DNA from: Gammaproteobacteria bacterium
GTDB lineage: Bacteria > Pseudomonadota > Gammaproteobacteria > Pseudomonadales > Azotimanducaceae
Assembly (NCBI GenBank): GCA_009840545.1
Contig: VXNM01000011.1
Location: forward strand, 124,001-188,000
Length of the DNA stretch: 64,000 bases
Direction of reading: 5' to 3'
Shown: positions 63,808 to 64,000 of the stretch, piece by piece
Layout of the letters: each line of letters opens with the position of its first letter
How positions within the stretch are numbered: the first letter of the stretch is position 1
The notes under the pieces: generated by a model
Databases searched by the model: none
Told to the model about the DNA's origin: nothing
Seen by the model: the letters and a program-made list of their open reading frames with translations, nothing else
Translations under genes and position numbers: made by a program

Positions 63808-64000
63808 CCGTTTCCCTTATGCTTCAATGAATTAGATTCCTAGTGTTTTCGACTAGAACTGCTTGGCTTCGTTCCAGTTGAGACGATGCATCCAAAGCAC
63901 TCTAAAGCTCGTCTGCGCCTACAGATTTCGTCCACTCTAGTCGTTAGTATAGATGGTTCTTGAAGAATTTATTTGGGGTATAGATGATCCAGAGAGTCAG
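63808..64000. other. upstream region of the gsp operon
   Basis: The last 193 bp hold no open frame that I can support. Two similar GTATAGATG words (around 63946 and 63978) about 32 bp apart might belong to a regulator site; a clear promoter box was not seen. Confidence 0.25.

Noticed and set aside
1-64000. CRISPR array, insertion sequence or prophage
   Set aside because: No regular spacer-repeat pattern, no transposase or integrase frame, and no phage structural gene was seen.

Overview
The window looks like chromosome of a gammaproteobacterium. The pointers are a complete block of type II secretion genes in the order gspE-F-G-H-I-J-K-L-M, a long (about 495 residue) glyceraldehyde-3-phosphate dehydrogenase of the kind found in marine Gammaproteobacteria, a PutP sodium/proline symporter, and a GbuA-like ureohydrolase. 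Base composition is near balanced, slightly AT-rich, and gene density is high except between about 30.8 and 47.5 kb. The species cannot be named from sequence alone. I see no ribosomal RNA, CRISPR array, integrase, transposase or phage gene.

Layout. 0-8.7 kb is mostly core metabolism: korAB (2-oxoacid:ferredoxin oxidoreductase), a long-form GAPDH, putP, an ATPase translationally coupled to a DUF481-like beta-barrel protein, and tRNA-Glu(UUC) behind a clear sigma-70 promoter. 8.8-14.8 kb holds a very large TPR/beta-propeller/UnbV lipoprotein, an eight-EF-hand secreted protein with a stray EF-hand remnant beside it, and a guanidinobutyrase-type enzyme. 14.9-18.4 kb is a three-gene ABC-2 exporter operon. 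18.6-25.2 kb has an S9 peptidase and then an overlapping pair: a membrane cytochrome with five CxxCH motifs, paired histidines in its membrane helices and a TPR tail, and a membrane-anchored CRTAC1/UnbV beta-propeller. 25.5-30.8 kb holds a heterodimeric ABC exporter and an MFS transporter.

30.8-47.3 kb is the accessory region. It holds long gaps, decayed reading frames, an apparently Actinobacteria-type gene, and two lineage-specific families. One is a pair of TlpA-like thioredoxin proteins. The other is a membrane-anchored helical-repeat protein present as two intact genes and one pseudogene with four in-frame stops, recognised here by alignment with the intact copies. A perfect 15-bp inverted repeat lies next to this family.

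47.5-56.1 kb contains a third ABC exporter whose coding frame extends upstream without a normal start codon, a phytanoyl-CoA-dioxygenase-like protein fused to helical repeats, a small soluble protein, a 1193-residue ABC-2 permease/M1-peptidase-like fusion whose zinc site is destroyed (NELAL in place of HExxH), and a second PhyH-family dioxygenase. 56.2-63.8 kb is the tightly packed type II secretion operon; gspC, gspD and the prepilin peptidase are not in the window.

The best candidates for undescribed biology are the b/c-type cytochrome with its coupled UnbV propeller (20.6-25.2 kb), the helical-repeat/TlpA family cluster (33-45 kb), and the dioxygenase/dead-peptidase/exporter neighbourhood (47.3-56.1 kb).
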